Source of the DNA: Eublepharis macularius
Taxonomy: Eukaryota > Chordata > Lepidosauria > Squamata > Eublepharidae
Length of the DNA stretch: 64,000 nt
Direction of reading: 5' to 3'
Assembly (NCBI RefSeq): GCF_028583425.1
Contig: NC_072801.1
Location: forward strand, 57,489,766 to 57,553,765
The translations under genes and the position numbers were made by a program. Under the pieces are notes generated by a model. The model was not told the origin of the DNA, made no database searches, and was given only the letters and a program-made list of their open reading frames with translations. Of the stretch, positions 1-11,588 are shown in pieces. Numbering within the stretch: position 1 is the stretch's first letter; each line of letters begins with the position of its first letter.

Positions 1-74
1 CTTTTCAAATTAATCTTCCTCCATATTAAAAGGTATATAAAACTGTGCAGAGTATAACAATCACAGGAGGAACA

Positions 75-415
75 TGATGGGTGTTTGGAGTTGCTGGCTG
101 GTAGTTTGTGTGTGAAAGAGAAAATAACAAACTTACAGTTAGTTTAGATTTTTAAAAGAAATAAGAGTCCTTTATTATGAAGGGGAAGAGGAAAAATAGC
201 TTTCTGTCTACCTATCTAGTCTAAGGATGAGCATGGAATGCAGGACAAGGATTTCATTAGGAGGAAGTCCTGAGATTAGCTATCTACACATCAAAGGATA
301 GTTCAGGGCAGTAAAGAGTAAACAGATGGCCTGACCTTTCTATCTTTCTAACTTTCTGGTTTGTCCCCCTCTAAAACCTGAGGAAAGGGACAACATTCAT
401 CTTCCTCTTCTAACA
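75..415 (+). repeat. Solo-LTR-like interspersed repeat, copy A
   Basis: This 341-bp unit starts TGATGGGTGTTTGGAG and ends CTTCTAACA, so it has the TG...CA ends of an LTR. A diverged copy of the same unit lies in inverted orientation at 41630-42020. No internal coding region and no clear target-site duplication are visible, so its class is inferred from the ends only. Confidence 0.45.
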
Positions 416-639
416 GTGGGTATCCTCAGATGTGATCTTTTGTTCATTTGACTGGATCACTGATGTTCATCCATGCTCCATGTTGCAATCAGTACCTCGG
501 GGGATTGCTGTACCTTCTGATATTGCTGTGTAATAACTCCTCTTATGTCCAACTGAAATCAATATTTCACGCATCTTACAAAATCAACTCTGGCCCTGAA
601 GCTACAATACATTTGTTAGTCTTGGTGTGGTTTTACTGA

Positions 640-3600
640 CTATTGCTAATGGGTCTGTCACTACAGTTTTGCCATTTAATGGAGTCGGGTTAGAGTCTGG
701 GCTATGGACAAAGAGTCTTGTGTTCTTTTAATGTAGCATAGCAGCTACCGTTGAGAGAGTGAGCTCCGACAAAAAGGGGACATAGCAGCTCCCCAGGACT
801 ATTTCACATTGAAGAAAACAGTATGTTGGGGGAGGCTTTTAAAAAACACCCTTTGTACTGCTCATTTCAATCAGGGATGAGGACCTGACTTTTTTTAAAG
901 AGAAAGAAATATTATGATTTCTTAGTTAAACCTTAGCTCTATTAACTGCAGGAGCCAGGGATTGAACCTGGGGCCTTCCATGTGCCAATCAGGAGCAGGA
1001 GCGGCACCAGGGTTTTCGGCACCTGCGGCCAGCTGGCAGGCCGGGGGCGCACACACACACACCAGCCTGCATGATGACATTACGTGTGATGTCATCATGG
1101 GTGCGCGCACACGCGTAAGCCGGCCTGGGCCAAATCCACACTTCCCTACTTTCTGCTTTTCATGTGCATTAATCGCGCTGGATTCTATCCCGCAATGTCC
1201 CAGTCTGTGTTCACATCCCTTCTCTTACTGCCGCTGCCTTGTGCTATACTTCGTCCACATCCCTGGTAGAATCGTGCAATACGGGGCGGGTTTAGATCCA
1301 ATGTCGCAGATGACGACATCATATTTGGGTTTTTTTTTCATTTTTTCATCAGATTTCCGCTATAGCGTTTTTTTGCTAAATTGCTATGGCGAGGCCACAC
1401 CCCTATGATGCCTGTGATTGGTTAATGTTATTCTATGCCTTCTTCTTTGAAATCCATTGGACCATTATTCTGACAGGCTAATTTGAACTGATATTTAAGG
1501 TGGGGGTGATCCCAACTCTCCAAACGGGCAGACTAATTATTTGATGCTTGAATGTAATGTTAGAATGATGGATTTCCGCTATAATGGTAATTTCAACAGT
1601 TTTAAAAAAAAAAAATTTAACAGCCACCGATATTTACGACTGTTCACCATCCTAAAAATGACCCGGAAATGGAAATGACGCCACCCCTTGATGTCTCCAT
1701 GGGGATTTTGGAGCACCCCGATTAAGATTTATGGCCGGGATTGTGCAACAATGCTGGGAAATTCCCCTTTTTTTAAAAAAAAAGGGGGGGAAGGGTGGGC
1801 AGGCAGGCATGCTCCGGAGGGTGGAAAAGCTTGATAATTGCATGGCAAAGAGGGATGGTGTTCCAGAAAGGCTACAAACACGGAAGTGGGGTGGTTTGAA
1901 GGGGGTGGTCTCCTTGTGAAACGCTTCTATTTGTCCACATCCACGGTGAGAATCACGCAAGAGAGGCGTTTGAACACATGACAAATTCGTCTGAGGCGCA
2001 ACACGAAAGACACGAGAGAATGGTGGGATTGAGGTAAGAGTATGTGAACAGCCCTCTGAGAAGTGAATAATGGGAGGGGGAAAAGCAGAAAACTTGAGAC
2101 GTGTGGATTCGGCCCTGATTGCGGCGGCGGGCAGCTGGGACAGCGCACAGGTAGCCTCCTAGCTCCCTCTCGGTTGCCCTGTGCCACCCCAGATGCCTGC
2201 CCGTGGCTGCTGCACCTGGCCGGGGGCGTGTGTTGGCGGCGGTGGCAGCACGGGGCGGGAGGCTGCAGCTCCGTGGCGCGTGCTCCTGCCCCCAGTGCCC
2301 CCTCCGGTGCCCCGTGCCCTGAGGCAACCGCCTACTTGGCCTCAATGGGCATGCCAGCCCGGATCAGGTGTACTCATACAGGCACCATAAGGCTGTTTCA
2401 TGTCAGGAAAATGGTGCGGCGGGGGGGGGGGGCATAGCTTCCCCACACACATGCGCATTGTGTGCCCAGTCTGAGTTGGGGCCCAGCACACTTGAGCTTT
2501 GTTCACAGAACTCCCTGTGTCACATGCTGCTGAGCCCCCAGGTTGGCCTTTCCTCCGCTGTTGAGTAGTTGCCAGTCAGAGCAGGCACTCTTGGGTCAGA
2601 TGGTCCAATGGTTTTACAGCTTCATAGGTTCAGAATCCCTGGCTGATTTTTCAAAATTAGACCGGCCACTTCAAACATAGCAGTTTCTAATTTTTTTCAT
2701 TATAAATGCTGTCATTCTAAAAATTAATTATTGACAGTCACATTTTGAAAAGTCATGTTAACAAATATGAAAGCAATAGTGTTGCCAGACACATGCCCCC
2801 CTAAACCCAAGAGCATCTATTGATGGAAATGTCTGGAAATTCTAATACAAACATATAGAAGAACGTTCATATTGAGGAGGTTCGTGATCTAATATTCTTC
2901 CTTTCTTGCCTCAGTTGTAATTTCAGAGGGGCCGCCATGTGAGTTTGAAGCAGCAGTGGTACCTTAAAAACTAACAAAATGTGGCCTTTTTAAATGGGCA
3001 ATTTTTCTGTGTTTGGCTTCGTAGCTCTTTGGGTTTTCTTCCACATTCTGAATGATTAACTCCTCCTTCAGATTTCAGTGCTGCGTTTCAAGGGTTTTCT
3101 TCTGAATTTTCTCCTCACGCAGAAAAAGTGCAGGCAGAAAACTCAGAAAAGGACCCTTGGAATGCCGCTTGGAAATCTGAAGGGGGAGTTAATTGTCCAG
3201 AATTCTGAAGAAAACCCGAAGAGATATGGAACCAAACGCAACAAAAATTGCCTGTGCAAAAAAAGGCCTGTATTCAGCTCAAATGATTGGGAGTTAGAGC
3301 TCACTTCATCAGACACACTGGAAGGTACATCAGTAAGGCCGATGCTTTTATATTTATATGTCAAAATCAGCCTCTCTTTGTGACATCTCCCTCCCCCTTC
3401 TCTTGTGAATATAAATGCTTCAGTCTTCTGGGTATATCCTCCAATGCATTTGATGAAGTGTGCTTGGACTCAAGAAAACTTCTGCTGGAATAAATTCTTT
3501 TTGTCTCCCAAATACCACTGAGTTTCTGTTTGATCTACGGCCTCATAATGATTCCAATTCATCAACATTGACCTCCACCCTGCTTTGCCCTTTCCATCCA
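640..3600. other. Non-coding flank of gene 1, no gene seen
   Basis: No supported gene. About 950-1150 and 1900-2450 are GC-rich and give open frames on both strands, but none has a recognisable domain or matches anything in copy 2. A T/A-rich break near 1600-1625 and the G run at 2418-2433 are simple sequence. Bases 2880-3480 match 19980-20300, upstream of the equivalent exon of gene 2, and so belong to the duplication. Confidence 0.6.
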
Positions 3601-3619
3601 CCCCTTCTTTGCTTTTTAG

Positions 3620-3782
3620 TCTGTGGACGGAACAGGTCTTCAATGCACTTTGTTGTGGGGCAACCAATCAGTGAAGGAGAGTGGACCCAGCAAGTCAGCA
3701 TCCGGTACAATAACAAGCACGTTTGTGGAGCCTGCCTCATAGCCGAGCAATGGGTGGTGACAGCAGCTCGCTGCATGAATAA
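3620..3782 (+). CDS. Gene 1, exon with activation site and His57 position
   Basis: The acceptor is GCTTTTTAG and the donor AA|GTGAGT. It encodes the CGR cysteine, the altered activation motif HFVVGQ, the core EGEWTQQVSI, the 42-58 disulfide cysteines and AARC, where the catalytic His should be. Reading enters with two bases of a split codon, as in genes 2 and 3. Confidence 0.85.
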
Positions 3783-6700
3783 GTGAGTATCTGACGCTCA
3801 TCACTAGACGGGAACCGTCAAATGCCAGCCAGAAATAATTGCAAAGGCAGGCTGGTAGCCTGTGGTTTAACAGTCAACAGGGCAGTCTCAGGGACAAATT
3901 ACAAGTCTCTCTACACATTAGTAAGTACCTAGGGATGCTCAAGTGCAGGATTGTATGTTTAGTCCTCAATTCATGTGCAGGCTGTTCTTGCCCTGCGCAA
4001 GTGAATGCCACTTTTTTAAAAATTTAATTTTTATTGGATTTTTATAAACAGGGAGGGATTACAACAAGACAATGTTTTAGCAGATTCACATACAAGACAC
4101 ATATCCATCCGTCCAAATACAAAAAGCTACTATATATGTAATTGACGCCCCACATATCTTCAAAATTCCCTTTTATTTTCTATAGTCTTTATTTAATTTC
4201 TATACTTTTTAATCCACTTACTCTGCTCCTTATTGTTGTCAGAATTTGTTAGTGGGTTGGAACCAGGCCTTTTTGGCTCATGTTAGAAATAGAGAAAAAG
4301 AAATCTTCCATTAGCTCTCCCTCCCCCCCTCCCTCCCTGCAAAATAAAGTTGCATTTCCTGACAAGATTTCACCCTCTGTGATAGAGAACAGATAAGGCC
4401 ATAAAAGTTGTTAGTTGTTTGGGACCTTTTGAAGGGTCCTCTGGCCTTTCACATATAAATCACCAAAGGAAGGACCAGAACAAACAACAAACAGCTTATC
4501 TTCAGGAAGGACAAGATATCTCAAACCTTTAGCTAGTGAGGTGTGAACATTCCTTTGTAATTCACAATGTGGTCAAATACATTTCAAAGATGCAGTCTAT
4601 TATATAGGCAGAGGATGTGTAGACATATGTTTACATGAAAGACCCTCAACAGAACTGTCTTTCAGGAACAAAGACAATGTAATTGATTAGGATGTTAATG
4701 ATGCAAGTCTTTGATACCTCCTTATAAAAGAGGGACGAACCAAGCACTCGGTACCCTTCACTTGCCAACACGCAGAAGCTAGCTCAAGCTTTGTGGCTGT
4801 GCAACGGAGGGGTCCCAGAGCTCTGGAATGAGGGGGGGAAGTCTTTTTTTTGTAGTTATCTTATAATATTGTTGTATCTTGCATGCTAACTTGTATTCTG
4901 TATCTATCTCTATAGCGCTCTAGTGGTCAGTGGGCTGGGCCCAGGTCTGGTGCCTTGCCCAACTGTTTTTTTGCCTTTATAAATAAAAACTTCCAGTCTT
5001 GCTTAAGACCTTCTTGCTGCTGGCACATTATTCTTAGCAGAGACATCAGTTTAGTACTAGGGAAAGATCAAGTGAGGTTGCACTCTTTACATGCCTATGG
5101 TAAGAGGCAAGCCCAAGTAGCAAACCGACAGCAACTAGTGGACTGGTCCCTGGTTGCAGAACGACAATTTCTCCAACACTTATATCATATCTAATATTTT
5201 TTTCTTTTTGTGCATATTATAGATAGATCACATTCCACCTCTTTTATCTTTAAATCAGGGATATTAAATCCTTAATCATTCCAGGAGTGGGATGAAAATA
5301 ATAAAACATAAAATATCAGCAGAACAATAATATACATCAACATAGAGAAAAGAGCAGTTTTTATATATAGAGAAAAGAGCAATTTTGCATTTTAAAAATA
5401 GTAGTTCCTTCATCTATTTTATTTTGACCATCTGCACTTATTCACCTGAATTCTCATACTCATAAGGTTAAAAAGAGCAGATGGTCATTTAGCTTAACCA
5501 CTAATTTATATTCTGAAAACAAGGAGTAAGATCTAAGAACAATTGGTAAACTCCAAAAGGCTCATTTATCACATTATCACTATTGCTTTAAGAGTAGATA
5601 TACAAGGTCTGTTATAATATAGAGCCATATATCTATATTGTATATCATTAAACATTTAGAGGAAGTCCAGATCATAATCCATATTTCTCCTTCTTTCTTA
5701 TTTTCAGAATAAAGAAGGGAAAAGAGAGTAGTAATAAAACCATAGAGCTCAATAATTCCATCTATCTCCCTCTCTCTTAACTCTCTTAACTCTTCAAAAC
5801 ATAGATAAAATATATAGTGTTATATAAAGAGAAATATTGATAGTAAGAAAAGAAGGGAAGAAGCTATAAAGGTAAGAGGTTAGATCTGCATTATTGAATC
5901 CTAATCTGATTCTGGTTTCTTCTTCTTTCTTCCTGTGAAGTAATGCTTCCAGTCTTTAATCCATTTACGCCTCCAAAGGAAGATTCCCTTGTCTTCCAGC
6001 CATTTCTGTAGAGGGTCAATATGCATGTTGTTACTCCTCTGCTTGTTTTTCTGTTTTAAAATCCGCAATCTTCTTTCCCCTTACAATGGTGGCATGCTGG
6101 ATTCTCTCCGTGTAGGTCTGCTCTGTGGCTCCGCCTTCTTCTTGCTAATGCTTTGTATCTTCAAGGAGACATCTTGGTAAAATCGCTCATCTTGTGAACT
6201 GTGTCGCAGATTGCCTTTCCATTCATCTGGCTCTGTTTTTCTTTCAGTTAGATCTGTCTCTTTAAACATTTTTTCTGCATTGTTATTTCTTGTCATCTTT
6301 TTATCCTTTTTCACTCCAAATATCCCGTCTGCTTTGATTAGTACTTCAGTCAATAATTTAGATATTCCTTGCAAATTAGAGAGTATTTTTTGTTCCCAAG
6401 ACTCCATTTCAGAGAGTGGTAAAAAGTTTTATTTTGATTAATTATGTTCAAAGATTTGTAGCATTCCAGCAATCTGCTGAGAGAGGCTCTTTAGAATTCC
6501 TCTCCTTCTCTGCCCCTCCCAGCACACTGAAGCAGCCGACTTGCAGTCAAGCTGGATCGCCTTCATAAAACCATAAAACAGTCAGCTTACTTGTTAGAAA
6601 GTTGTGGGATCACTTGGGCTGTCTTCAAGTCGTTTTCTATCTGTCTTGTTAAGAATCTGGTTTATTCGCTGTAGTTCATTTTGGCTTGTTGGGATTCTCA

Positions 6701-9700
6701 GTTTAGCAGCTTCCTGGCCAAATGGCTCCTTATCTGGTCCTTGCTTTCAGAACCGGTGGTGGGGCTTCTGGAGGTTTGCCAGACCCCCTAAGCTCTTCCA
6801 CCTTGTTCCAGCCTGCCTCCCCTCTCTGGGGGGAGGGCTTGGGGGCTCGATCTCTCAGATCCCAAGGAACCAGGAAGGTCACGGCAGGGAGCTCATAAAA
6901 CTCCCTTGTCGTGCTTTCACTGCCTCATCCGGGAACCATGAATGCCACTTTCACGGGCAGCATCTGCAAGTCCAGAGGGCAAAGTGTTGATTCAGCTCTG
7001 TTTTCACTGCGGGAACAAGAACTGTCGGCTCCTTTGACTTGCCAATTTGCATTTCTTTAAAGTGTGAGAAAGTGTCAAGATCTGCATTTCAATTATATAT
7101 TAATTGAAACTGGGATACTTTTAGCAGTTGAGGAGGAACTGATATATAACACGTGAATTTATTCACGTAGAACAAATTGAAGTGTGACTGTGAGTGCATG
7201 AAAAGTTGGAGGGGGGGACACATGAAATGAGGTTCACTTGAGCGTCCCTAGGTACTTAGTAATGTGTAGAGAGACTCTACATGCTCAGATTTAACAAGTT
7301 GGGTCCGGGTTCCCCAGAATCAGCTTGGGTTCCGAAGGGGTGGAAAGACTCCTGCCATGCCCTTCAGCTGTTTTCCCGCACAGAAATAGTGTGTGTGTGC
7401 AGGGGTATTTCTCCATTTTTTGCTGTTCCATATGCACATAATACTCCATGTAAAGCAGCAAAAAAAAGAAATCTCTGTCCCACTTGCACTGTTTCCACAT
7501 GGGAAAATGGCTCAAGGGGGGAGGCAGGAGCCTTTCATCCCCCATCAAACATGTTCTACGCCCATTTGGACTCTCCTTTATTTTTGAAAAGCAATTCCCC
7601 GCAGCTGCTGTGTGCAGGGCTGTCAACCTCCAGGTGGAGCCTACAGATCTCCCCACATTAGATCTGAACTGCCATCTTTCAGGGAAGATCCTAGCAAAGC
7701 AGGCTTGTAAAGTCTGGAGTAAAGGAGGGGACACCCTGGAAATCAAGGCAACATCATGGGAACCCTCTAAGAAACACTGCTCAAGTTTGAAAGTCGGGGT
7801 GGAGCAAAACATCCCTGTAGATGCAACCCTGCTGTACCAGAAGAGGGCATCAAAGGTGGAAGGCTGGTAACCAGAAGCATCTGGAGGAACCATACTTTGG
7901 TAGAAGGTGGAGAACCTTCCGTTTCTTGGAGAAGCCACCCTTGTTTGGTTGTTTGAGAAGATTTCGTGCTGCATCTCCAGGTCAGGGCTGATAGAGCCAA
8001 TTTGGTGTAGTGGTTAAGAGCGCAGGACCGGAGAACCGGGTTTGATTCCCCACTCCTCCACTTGAAGCCAGCTGGGTGACCTTGGGTCAGTCACAGCTTC
8101 TAAGACCTCTCTCAGCCCCACCCATCTCACAGAGTGTTTTGTTGTGGGGATAATAATAACATACTTTGTAAACTGTTCTGAGTGGGTGTTAAGTCATCCT
8201 GAAGGGTGGTATATAAATTGAATGTTGTTGTTGTTGTATCGGCATATCTAAGGTGGGACAGCTGCCATGGCTTTTGATGAGGTCCACTGCCACCAATCCC
8301 CAACCACATGCCGCTCCACTACCCATGCTCCCAGCTAAACATGTGACTCAGTGTGGTTGGGGAAGAGCATCACCAACTACTTGCACTGCCTGGTGTCATC
8401 AGGCAAAGGACATGCAGGCAGTGCGGGCAGCTGTGAGTGCAGGTGGTGAGAAGGCTCACAAGCAGGGCAGACAGGAGGGAAGGCATGGGTGGAAGAGGAA
8501 AGGGAGCTACAACTGGTGAGGTCTGGTAGTGGGCAGAGAGAGCGGCCCCATGGAAACTCTCTGCCCAGAAGTCCCCAAAACCAGGAACCAGCTGTACTCC
8601 AGAGTCCTGCTCAAGATAGCCAATGACAAAAAGTAAAACAGATTTAAATCATGATAAAACAATAATACAAAATGCTAACCCAATTGGCAGTTAAAAACAG
8701 CAATCAAACAATAAAAAGTAACAATGAAACAAGACCAAGCAATAAAAAACAGCACTCGGACAATATCAAGCATGAGTCATAAAACAGCCGTTGGGCAGCA
8801 TATAAGTACAGGCAGTACATGAAGACTGGCAACATAAAGAAGCGGCTACAACATCAAGTTAAAACTGGGGGTGGAATTTAATTATTAAAAAAAAAATTAA
8901 AACAAAAAAACAAAACTGGGGATGGGGAAGTTAGCTCAGCAAGACAGGATCGGAGGTCTCTCAGAAACTCCAAGCCTAGTCTTGCAAGCATCCTGCATCT
9001 GTTATCTTTTTGCCTTTGTTTTCATACTTCCAGGAGCATGAGCAACTATACAGTGTTGGTGAAATATGCCTATGGAATTCAAAAATTTTTCCAAGGATAC
9101 CAAATGGTAACCATGATAAACCAGACTATCCTCAACACTAACTTCAGTGGCATCGAGGGATCCAGTGGGGGTATTGCTTTAGTAAAACTGTCGTGGCCTG
9201 TAACTTTCACCAACAACACCCTTCCCATCTGCTTGCCAGATCCTTCTGCTCAGTTCCCCAATGGAACCAAGTGCTGGGTCACACAGTTTCAGACAAGAGG
9301 TAAGGAGCTGGGTGTGGGGAGGCATTCTTTATGGTGTTCATTCAGGCAGTGATGTTTCTTTCTTATCGCCCATGGACATGCGGAAGGCGAATCATAATAC
9401 TTAAGCATTTGTTCCAGGCTTTTGGTTGTTCCAGGTACTTCGCATCTTTGATCTTGCTGTAATCCTTGCAAGAACCCTGTAAGGTAGACCCGTATCAACT
9501 GGCAGGTGAGAGGGGCTACGGCTTGCAACAGGCCACCTGGTCAGTTCATGACCTGGAAAGGATTTAAACCAGGGACATAATGGTTTGTAGGTCAATCCTT
9601 TCACCACTATGGTGCACCAGCTTGTGGGAAAAGAGACATGTCCCTGCTGTGAAGTTTGTCACCAAGATATAACAACAGAGCAGTAGAAACAAAGGAAACA

Positions 9701-11474
9701 AGGGATAGAGGAGGGAAGGTTCGATGATTAATATTTAGGTTCCTGGGTTCAATCCAACCATATTTTCTACTAGCGAAAAAGGAAAGTGGGGTCCCACCTG
9801 ATCACCCAAAAAGGCTACACTGGGGATTATGGGTCTTGCATGACCAAAGTCCATGAGCGATGGGGGGATGTAGCAAGAAGGAGAATTAGAAGAGATTGAC
9901 TGGGGGGAGGGGGAAGCTGGCTGCATCCATCCCACTGTGTTCTACACTAAATAACAAATTGAGACAATTATGGGATACAGAAAACATTGACTCCTGGCTG
10001 TCTGTGAAGATCTCAGGAAGTAGGAGGTCAGTACTTTTCCTTCGAAAACAAACAGAAGTCTCTTTGTTCCATGAACACAAAGGTCTCCCATGTCTTTTCC
10101 CTACAGTGGACTTGGGCTACCCACAAACTCCTCACGAACTGGAGGTGCCAATCACCTGCAGTTCTCTCTTCAATATTAATCAAGAGCCGAACCCAGTCAA
10201 GGAAGATATGATTTGCACTGCTTCCAAAGAAGGCAGAATGGGTGCCTGCCAGGTAGGACACTCCATTACTTGCTTGGGCCCTTGCCTGGGGTGGGGCAGA
10301 GTTGCCATCCAACAGTGACAATCTGCTGGTAGAACTTTGGGACAATCTTGGTTAAACCATAGAGTATTGGGTGAACCCTACAGCGTTGTCCCAGTGCAAC
10401 GATGTCACTTCTGTTTTTTTGCCAGAAGTGATGTAGCACTGATGTTGGCTGCTGAGGGGTCCCCTTTATTTTTTTCTCTGCCAGTATTTTAAGCAGCAGT
10501 GTGGAAGAGGATGGGAGGGTCAAACAGGAGGAACGAAGTGGAGCTGCATTTATCTTATTGCCCTAAATCCAGGGCCGCTTTCACACGCACCTGTAAGATC
10601 ACACAAAACTCACAGAATGAAGAGTCTTCCTAGCATGATTTCCCAGCACAATCCCCTTTAATGGCATGATGATCCATACGTTTCACGTGATCTTCCGGAG
10701 GCTTTGGCCATGTGGAAATGGCCCAGAATCCCTAATTTAATCTCATGCAAATTCTTTGCGAATTATGGTCTTGTTATTGGTTGCATTGTCTCCTAGCTGC
10801 TTTTTGTCTGCTCCTTGCAACTGCAAATAAGTAATCCTCACAAAAACCCTGTACGGTATACCATGCTAATTATCCCAGCATATCTAAACAGAAGCCTAAA
10901 GATAAAAGTATAACAGCTTGGCTAAAGTAAAGTGAATTCATAGGAACCTGTTTCCAACAGTTTTAGATGAATAGCCGTGCTGATCTATAGTAGAAGAGCG
11001 AGATTCTCTCAAATACCCTGGAAATCTAGGTGCTGTGGACACAAATCTTGCTCTAATTCCAACAGGTATCCTGATTCTGATTTCAGTCACTTTTCCACAA
11101 ACAAGTTCTATGTCTTCCTTTTCTCTCCACAGGTTGACTCAGGAGGACCCGTGGTTTGTGAAAGTGATGTCGGTTGGGTCTTGGCTGGGATTGTAAACTG
11201 GGGCGAGAGCTGTGCCGAAGGCAACCACCCTGGCGTCTACACCTCCCTGCCTTATTATGCCAGCTGGATCTCTGAATATATACCCAACATGACCTTTGTG
11301 GAGTGCAAGAATTGTGATAGGAATGCAGGGATAAACGGTGGAGATGGGAATGCAGGGATAAACGGTGGAGATGGGAATGCAGGGATAAACGGTGGAGATG
11401 GGAATAACGGTGGACTACAAAAGTCCTTTAGTCTGCTGTCTCTCCTGGGGTGTCTCATATTTGCTCTCCTGTGA
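3620..11474 (+). CDS. Serine protease gene 1: S1-family, GPI-type, probable pseudoprotease (5' exons outside window)
   Basis: Four exons are visible at 3620-3782, 9034-9299, 10107-10252 and 11133-11474, with AG/GT borders and phases identical to gene 2. The product is a chymotrypsin-fold domain of the prostasin/testisin group followed by a glycine-rich repeat and the hydrophobic tail SLLSLLGCLIFALL, which suggests GPI anchoring. Compared with gene 2, three key residues are changed by single codons: His57 to Arg (AARC, not AAHC), Asp102 to Gly (GGIAL, not GDIAL) and Asp189 to Gly (MGACQ, not QDACQ). Ser195 remains in VDSGGP. The Gly-Trp-Gly after CWVT is missing and the loop before the 189 region is shortened in frame. 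The activation site reads HFVVGQ with no basic P1. All frames are open, so I infer an enzymatically dead but still coding homologue, or a gene in very early decay. Signal-peptide exons were not found. Confidence 0.8.
4015..6938 (-). mobile_element. ORF1-only (half-L1-like) LINE inserted in the TIR element
   Basis: A 13-bp target duplication TGAATGCCACTTT occurs at 4002-4014 and 6939-6951. On the minus strand the order is a 5' UTR-like stretch, an ORF1-like frame (start near 6407, MESWEQKILSNLQGISKLL), a basic end reading KWIKDWKHYF then KKKKPESD and a stop near 5901, then an AT-rich 3' region and an A-rich tail at the left. No endonuclease or reverse transcriptase sequence is present. Both ends are intact, so this is an internally reduced L1, like mammalian HAL1, and not a 5' truncation. 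ORF1 looks frame-shifted in places. Confidence 0.65.
4281..5027 (+). mobile_element. Solo LTR inserted in the L1
   Basis: The ends are TGTTAG...GGCACA. It has a TATA-like CTTATAAAAGAGG near 4720, an AATAAA signal near 4982 and no internal genes, and it interrupts the 3' part of the minus-strand L1. I could not see a clean target duplication, so the boundaries are approximate. Retroviral or other LTR-element origin is likely; it is a fossil. Confidence 0.5.
7614..7872. mobile_element. Degraded MITE of the AGGGTTGCCA family
   Basis: It begins GCAGGGCTGTCAACCTCCAGGT and contains the family's reversed core (tccccacattagatctgaac, then ttccttt-like purine blocks). The matching position in gene 2 is 23635-23836, so the insertion predates the duplication. 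Confidence 0.45.
7988..8238 (+). repeat. Sauria-type tRNA-derived SINE
   Basis: It carries the head GTGTAGTGGTTAAGAGCGC, a B-box-like GGTTTGATTCCCC, the body CTTGGGTCAGTCACAGC, a BovB-like tail GGTATATAAATTGAATG and (TTG)n at the end. This family is typical of squamates and is mobilised by BovB. Confidence 0.9.
8590..8920. other. A-rich interspersed repeat, class unclear
   Basis: It is a stretch rich in AATAAAA and AAAACAG words, like the reverse of a LINE 3' end, without an open frame. Nothing gene-like is seen in it. Confidence 0.3.
9034..9299 (+). CDS. Gene 1, exon with Asp102 position
   Basis: The acceptor is ATACTTCCAG and the donor G|GTAAGG. It starts SMSNYTVLV as in gene 2 and carries several NxS/T sites. 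The Asp102 motif reads SSGGIALVKL. It ends CWVTQFQTR, whereas gene 2 has CWVTGGGQIQTG. Confidence 0.85.
9440..9615 (-). repeat. MIR-like SINE fragment
   Basis: It has the words AACCCTGTAAGGTAGACC and GGATTTAAACCAGGGAC found in MIR/CORE-SINE bodies. The paralogous copy is at 30340-30500, so it is older than the duplication. Confidence 0.5.
10107..10252 (+). CDS. Gene 1, exon up to the S1 pocket
   Basis: The acceptor is TTCCCTACAG and the donor CCAG|GTAGG. It encodes VDLGYPQ, ELEVPI and PVKEDMICT, and ends MGACQ, so position 189 is Gly. It is 24 bases shorter than the matching exon of gene 2 and the frame is kept. Confidence 0.85.
10570..10723. mobile_element. MITE with GGGCCGNTTCCAC ends in gene 1
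   Basis: The ends GGGCCGCTTTCACAC and GTGGAAATGGCCC are inverted repeats. The equivalent site of gene 2, near 31480-31495, is empty, so the insertion follows the duplication. Confidence 0.55.
11133..11474 (+). CDS. Gene 1, last exon with Ser195, coding minisatellite and GPI tail
   Basis: The acceptor is CTCTCCACAG. It encodes VDSGGPVVCE (Ser195 kept, Gly193 replaced by Val), NWGESC, GVYTSLPYYASWISEY and a Cys-containing stalk ECKNCDRNAG. Three 27-bp coding repeats and a hydrophobic C-terminus follow, ending in TGA at 11472. Confidence 0.9.
   Translation, partial: VDSGGPVVCESDVGWVLAGIVNWGESCAEGNHPGVYTSLPYYASWISEYIPNMTFVECKNCDRNAGINGGDGNAGINGGDGNAGINGGDGNNGGLQKSFSLLSLLGCLIFALL
11321..11410 (+). 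repeat. In-frame 27-bp coding minisatellite, three units plus a partial
   Basis: The nine-residue unit NAGINGGDG is repeated three times, then NNGG. The DNA units look nearly identical. Gene 2 has only NAGKKIGPEK here, so the array expanded in gene 1 after the duplication. It lengthens the linker between the protease domain and the membrane anchor signal. Confidence 0.9.
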
Positions 11475-11588
11475 GATATTTATTTTAGGCTGAGAACTCA
11501 CCCAGTGGAATTTCCTTTTGCAACGTGCTGGGCTTTAGCTATGTCCAAAGCCACCACATGCCACAGGAAGCTTACCCCTACTTCTGTC

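Larger units (their letters stand above)
3903..7277. mobile_element. TIR DNA transposon in gene 1 intron 3, split by later insertions
   Basis: Inverted ends of about 45 bp, AGTCTCTCTACACATTA at the left and its reverse complement at the right, bracket the insert. TAC flanks both sides (3900-3902 and 7278-7280), a possible 3-bp target duplication. Gene 2 shows an uninterrupted site at 20695-20730. Without the L1 inside it the element is only about 440 bp, so it is non-autonomous. Confidence 0.7.

Noticed and set aside
2063-2437. GC-rich open frame of 124 codons
   Set aside because: It is low in complexity, overlaps open frames on the other strand, has no domain and has no counterpart in duplication copy 2.
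7291-7974. Minus-strand open frame of 227 codons
   Set aside because: It runs across a MITE and intron sequence of gene 1 and shows no known domain; the paralogous region of gene 2 does not keep it open.
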